Below are positions 15,314 through 18,707 of a stretch of DNA of 18,707 nucleotides, piece after piece. Within the stretch, counting starts at the first letter, position 1; every line of letters begins with the position of its first letter. A program made the translations under genes and the position numbers. Under the pieces are notes generated by a model, which was not told the origin of the DNA, did no database searches, and worked only from the letters and a program-made list of their open reading frames with translations. This DNA comes from an uncultured Schwartzia sp. (GTDB lineage Bacteria; Bacillota; Negativicutes; Selenomonadales; Selenomonadaceae). The stretch is from assembly GCA_905372875.1 (NCBI GenBank), contig CAJPQU010000020.1, positions 1 to 18,707 of the forward strand, in the 5' to 3' direction.

Positions 15314-17285
15314 TGGGGTCACCTGCCAGCGCTACTTTCAAATCCTTTAAAACGAGCGGCGTGTCGATGAAAGACTCCTCAAATTCGGGAATATATTCCC
15401 CGAAGGCCTGGATCATCTTTGGCTCGGAAAAAAGCACCCGCACGTCCAAGTTGCGCTTTTCGTACATCCGAAAGGTCAGATCCACCGCCCCGATATTTTC
15501 TGTCAGGAGACAGACTCGAAGCCATGTCTCTTTTTTCCTTTCCCCCGGTGCTGCGGGATCTTCCTCGTTTTCATCGTAGACGTGAATGTAGGCCGGAAAC
15601 GCTGTCTTTTCCTGATCTCCCATGTAGAGGGGTACCATAAAGCTCATGGAACGCTGACCTTCCGTTGCCTGCGAGTTTTCAGAAGCCATCGCCCCCCTCA
15701 TCATGGAGGCAAACTCGGCGACGTCCCGGCTGGCTTTCTTCAAGGAAGCAGCGTTATTTTTATCCTTGAGGTACGCTAAATCACAAAGCTGCATGAAGGC
15801 CCAAAGTTTCGGCAGATCCGGTAAATTCTGCTGCTGCGCCGCCTGCTGTACGGAAGCGGGAATATTGTTTTGGCAAAGTCGCAGTAAAAGCTGTAACTGT
15901 TTGGCATCCTTTTCCGACAAGATCCCTGGCTGATTGTTCACGAAGTTCTGCAAGAGCCGGGTATCCTGCGCTGTCAGAGTCGCATCCCGCAGGAGAAGTG
16001 TCGCCATCTGCTTCATCGTTTCCATGGTCTGCGGCGTATTTTGGAAAAGAGAGCGGGCCAGCGTCCCTTCCGGCCGGGCCGTCAGTGAGCCTTCAGGGGA
16101 AGTCTCCGCCGAATTTTGCGGCGCGGCTTTTTCCCCCGGCATGGATTCCGACGACTTCCCCGATGTGACCGGTTCTCCAGCATTACTCTGCGGCTGTGGG
16201 AAAGCTGTTGTCGTGCCCTGTCGGGCAACAACAGAGGTATTTGTTCTCCGAATATCTTCCCCAGCCGGCCGATTTTGATTTTCTGTCGTAGATTCCGATT
16301 GCCGCTGCTGTACCGAGGCAGCAGGTTTTTCCGCCGTACTGCCATTGGGCATAGAAATCCCCGTCTTTCCTTCTGCGGCACCTTCACCCGTGCCGCGAGG
16401 AAGAGACGTTTCCTGCGATCGGGCATTTTCTAGCATCTGCCCCTTCGGTGCCGCCATCTGTCCTGTCTGCGGCACGTCGGCCCCTCGGTTTGCTGCAGCC
16501 TCATTCGCTCCCGTTCCCGACGTCTGAGCCGCACCTTCCCGCTGACCAGTCACTGTTTCTTTTTGAGCTGTCTCTTGAGGCGTCGTCTCTCCCTGCCCTG
16601 TCCCAGTCTCTGTTGCTGTCCTTTCCGGCACCGGCAGGAAAAATTGCAAAAGCTGCTTTAAGAACCCAAGGGATTCCGACGGAGCTGCTGAAGGATTGCC
16701 GTTACTGCCGCCCATCGCCTGCTGGAGCAGATAGCGTAATTCCGGCGGCAAATCCTCCGTCGTTTTTTCGTCTAAAAGCTCAAAGGCTAACTTATGAAGA
16801 AGTGCCGGTTCCAAGCCTAATCCATCCGTCTGGCGGAAAAATTGCTTCAAATCTGTCAACAACGTTTCCAAACGATCGTCTAAAGGATTCGTTACCCCCT
16901 GCTCCTCCAACGCCCCGAGCTGTCCCAACATTCTTGACAGCGTGAGGAGCTGATCTACGGAAAATCGTTGGCTCTCCACCGTACTGCCCAACCCCTCCGC
17001 TAATGTTGTCTCCAGGGAAAAGGATTGCTCCATGATGTTATCAATCAATTTTTGCAGTTGGGGCGACAAAGGCTCCATGGAGCCTTCCTGACTGGACGAG
17101 ATTTTGGACAATATCCCCGCCATATTCGCTACCGAGTTTTGAATATTGACGTTCGTCTTGGGCGCAAAGGGCGACGTGGCAGCTCCTTCGCGCTGAATAT
17201 TGCTCGAAGTTCCCGGTTCTTCCCGTGGCCGTTGTATGGGTTGAATAGTGGTCGACATGGCCGCCGACCCGGCTTCCATTGGCAT
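15306..17285 (-). CDS. FliK-like / YlqG-like hypothetical protein
   Basis: This 659-residue soluble protein has three parts. Residues 50-215 form a helical region, with SPQLQKLIDNIMEQSF and LTLSRMLGQLGALEEQG. Residues about 221-408 are a low-complexity linker rich in Thr, Gly, Gln, Ser, Ala and Glu. Residues 409-659 hold a helical stretch and then a beta-rich domain (545-655) with WLRVCLLTENIGAVDLTFRMYEKRNLDVRVLF. That last domain resembles the hook-length-control C-terminal domain of FliK, which contacts FlhB-C. The assignment rests on pattern and on adjacency to an FlhB-C-like gene, as in the rnhB-ylqG-ylqH order of B. subtilis. The Shine-Dalgarno AAGGAGG is formed by the last codons of rnhB (Arg-Arg-stop), so translation is probably coupled. 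There is no signal peptide, and no flagellar genes are near. Confidence 0.7.
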   Translation of the reverse strand: MPMEAGSAAMSTTIQPIQRPREEPGTSSNIQREGAATSPFAPKTNVNIQNSVANMAGILSKISSSQEGSMEPLSPQLQKLIDNIMEQSFSLETTLAEGLGSTVESQRFSVDQLLTLSRMLGQLGALEEQGVTNPLDDRLETLLTDLKQFFRQTDGLGLEPALLHKLAFELLDEKTTEDLPPELRYLLQQAMGGSNGNPSAAPSESLGFLKQLLQFFLPVPERTATETGTGQGETTPQETAQKETVTGQREGAAQTSGTGANEAAANRGADVPQTGQMAAPKGQMLENARSQETSLPRGTGEGAAEGKTGISMPNGSTAEKPAASVQQRQSESTTENQNRPAGEDIRRTNTSVVARQGTTTAFPQPQSNAGEPVTSGKSSESMPGEKAAPQNSAETSPEGSLTARPEGTLARSLFQNTPQTMETMKQMATLLLRDATLTAQDTRLLQNFVNNQPGILSEKDAKQLQLLLRLCQNNIPASVQQAAQQQNLPDLPKLWAFMQLCDLAYLKDKNNAASLKKASRDVAEFASMMRGAMASENSQATEGQRSMSFMVPLYMGDQEKTAFPAYIHVYDENEEDPAAPGERKKETWLRVCLLTENIGAVDLTFRMYEKRNLDVRVLFSEPKMIQAFGEYIPEFEESFIDTPLVLKDLKVALAGDPNG

Positions 17286-17291
17286 ATAAAC

Positions 17292-18071
17292 TTACCTCCT
17301 TGGCTTCAGGACTGCCTGAACCGGTTCAAAAGAACGACGATGAATAGGACAAGGGCCATATTTTCGCAACGCTTCTAAATGCTGGGCCGTCCCGTATCCT
17401 TTATGCTGCGCAAAACCATAGCCCGGATATTGCGCGTCATACTGTGTCATCAGTCGATCCCGCGTTACCTTGGCAATGATGGAAGCCGCCGCAATGGAAG
17501 CGGATTTTGCGTCCCCTTGGATAATGGACAGCGACGGCATGGGAAGTTTCGTCAACGACACAGCATCGATGAGAACTTTTTGCGGGTTGGGATCAAGCGC
17601 CAAAATAGCTTCATACATCCCGTTGACTGTCGCCTGATAGATATTGACCCGATCAATGATAGCAACGTCGACGATGGAACAATGAAGCGCCACTGCCTTT
17701 TCACAGATGACTTCGTAAAGGGTGTCCCGCAGCGCCGGAGAAAGTTTCTTTGAATCATTGAGTTTCGGAAGGTAAAGGCTCGGTGGCAAAATAACCGCCG
17801 CAACCACCACCGGCCCCGCCAAAGGACCGCGCCCCGCTTCGTCCACACCGGCGATAAGAGAAAATCCTTCCTGCTGCGCCTCTCGTTCGTACGCATACAA
17901 GGCCGCCACGCGTTCGCGCTCAGCAGCTTCCCGCTGGAATTTTCGCCACAGCTTCTCCACCCCACGGCGTTTATCTTTCCGGCAGGCAGCGAGAAACTCT
18001 TTCGATACCGGTCCATCCGCCAACTGTTTTTCGATTTCGCTGATGGTCAGCGAAGCAACATCCGCCATCAT
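17292..18071 (-). CDS. rnhB: Ribonuclease HII
   Basis: RNase HII cuts the RNA strand at ribonucleotides embedded in DNA. The GVDEAGRGPLAGP motif (75-87) supplies D77 and E78, and D169 (LIDAV) and D187 (QGDAKS) complete the metal-binding set. TRDRLM (203-208) and HKGYGT (223-228) are also typical. The 70-residue N-terminal extension before the catalytic core is normal for Firmicutes RnhB. The ATG overlaps the rbgA stop as ATGA, and its last codons provide the ribosome-binding site of the next gene. Confidence 0.97.
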   Translation of the reverse strand: MMADVASLTISEIEKQLADGPVSKEFLAACRKDKRRGVEKLWRKFQREAAERERVAALYAYEREAQQEGFSLIAGVDEAGRGPLAGPVVVAAVILPPSLYLPKLNDSKKLSPALRDTLYEVICEKAVALHCSIVDVAIIDRVNIYQATVNGMYEAILALDPNPQKVLIDAVSLTKLPMPSLSIIQGDAKSASIAAASIIAKVTRDRLMTQYDAQYPGYGFAQHKGYGTAQHLEALRKYGPCPIHRRSFEPVQAVLKPRR

Positions 18072-18707
18072 GCCCCATCCTTCTCCATGGATTTCCCTGC
18101 TTCTTCGGACTCCTTAGGCTCCGGTGGTTCTTCAAAACTGACCGTGCCTACTTTTCCACCCCGAAATTCTGACAAGAGCAATCGTCGTACTTTATCATAA
18201 TCAATAAGGCCACCCTTTAAGAGACAGCCGCGCTTTTTCCCAATGGCTTCCAGTACGGTCGCCGGCTCCTCTTTTAAGATATCTTCCGTCAGTTGGTAAC
18301 GCGTTTGTAGATGTACCGGATAATGAAGACACATCCATGACAGATAGGCCATAGCCAAGGCTTCACCGTCATAAGCATCCTCGCTCACAGAGCCCACAAA
18401 AGCCAACTTCATCCCTACGGCCGGATCTTCAAATTTCGGCCAAAGGATGCCCGGCGTATCTAAAAGTTCCAAATTGGTTCCAATTCGAATCCACTGACGA
18501 TCCCGTGTCACGCCAGGACGGTTCTCCACCTTCGCTTTAGACTGCCCTGCCAAGCGATTGATCAAAGAGGATTTCCCCACATTGGGAATGCCCACGATCA
18601 TCGCGCGGGCTGCCCGCGGCCGCCCATTTCTGTGCACAAATTTCTCCCGGCGTGCTCTTGCCATTTCCTCCACCCGGTGCACTAAAGTCCGTATTCCTTG
18701 CCCCGAC
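18068..18707 (-). CDS. rbgA: Ribosome biogenesis GTPase RbgA (YlqF), N-terminus beyond the window
   Basis: This circularly permuted GTPase helps late assembly of the 50S subunit. The frame is open to the right edge, and about 213 C-terminal residues are present. The first visible residues, SGQGIRTLVHRVEEMARARR, match the segment just before the P-loop, so roughly the first third, including the G4 motif NKxD, is missing. The G1 loop GIPNVGKSSLINRL, the RPGVTRD switch and the G3 motif LDTPGILWPKFED are intact. KKRGCLLKGGLIDYDKV matches the RNA-binding C-terminal domain, and a short acidic tail follows. A GTG or ATG inside the visible part should not be taken as the start. It overlaps rnhB by 4 bases. 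Confidence 0.95.
   Translation of the reverse strand, partial: SGQGIRTLVHRVEEMARARREKFVHRNGRPRAARAMIVGIPNVGKSSLINRLAGQSKAKVENRPGVTRDRQWIRIGTNLELLDTPGILWPKFEDPAVGMKLAFVGSVSEDAYDGEALAMAYLSWMCLHYPVHLQTRYQLTEDILKEEPATVLEAIGKKRGCLLKGGLIDYDKVRRLLLSEFRGGKVGTVSFEEPPEPKESEEAGKSMEKDGA

Noticed and set aside
16030..16640. Possible repeat array or CRISPR-like region in the FliK-like linker
   Set aside because: The sequence is low in complexity at the protein level, but there are no regularly spaced identical DNA repeats.
16448..16945. Plus-strand open frame inside the FliK-like gene
   Set aside because: The frame is a by-product of the low-complexity linker region. It is rich in Pro, Ser and Leu with no ribosome-binding site.
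18068..18682. Complete 204-residue GTPase starting at GTG 18682
   Set aside because: The frame stays open to the window edge and the upstream residues match RbgA, so the gene is truncated by the window rather than short.

Overview
The window is chromosomal DNA of a low-to-mid GC Firmicute. The gene order rbgA, rnhB, a FliK-like gene and an FlhB-C-like gene matches the rbgA-rnhB-ylqG-ylqH order of Bacillus subtilis. Fur, ArgB, ArgJ and RnhB all have Firmicutes-type features. The following yraN-ubiX pair, the stand-alone biotin-dependent carboxyltransferase and the cobalamin adenosyltransferase would suit an anaerobe, perhaps of the Negativicutes (Megasphaera/Dialister/Selenomonas type). That finer placement is a guess, not something the sequence proves. 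There are no rRNAs, tRNAs, insertion sequences, phage genes or CRISPR arrays.

Layout. (1) 1-1260: a possible C-terminal gene fragment at the left edge, then fur and cobO on the minus strand, each with its own promoter. (2) 1424-3037: a plus-strand secreted or membrane-anchored SGNH/GDSL hydrolase with three degenerate beta-sandwich repeats before the catalytic domain. (3) 3137-11274: a complete seven-gene arginine operon on the minus strand, transcribed argC-argJ-argB-argD-argF-argG-argH. It starts from a promoter whose -35 and spacer are covered by an 18-bp ARG box. ArgJ recycles the acetyl group, and ArgB carries the N-terminal helix typical of arginine-inhibited enzymes, so the pathway appears to be the cyclic, feedback-inhibited type. 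(4) 11577-13965: two plus-strand genes, a class IV (D-amino acid) aminotransferase homologue that lacks the PLP lysine, and a PycB/OadA-type carboxyltransferase with its own near-consensus promoter. A strong hairpin terminator follows. (5) 14029-18707: a tightly packed minus-strand operon, rbgA (cut by the window edge)-rnhB-FliK-like-FlhB-C-like-yraN-ubiX, converging on the same terminator.

Most genes are conserved housekeeping genes. The two points most worth following are the FliK-like/FlhB-C-like pair in a ribosome-biogenesis/RNase HII operon, which resembles an export-switch pair without an export apparatus, and the aminotransferase homologue in which Arg replaces the Schiff-base lysine along with other active-site changes.
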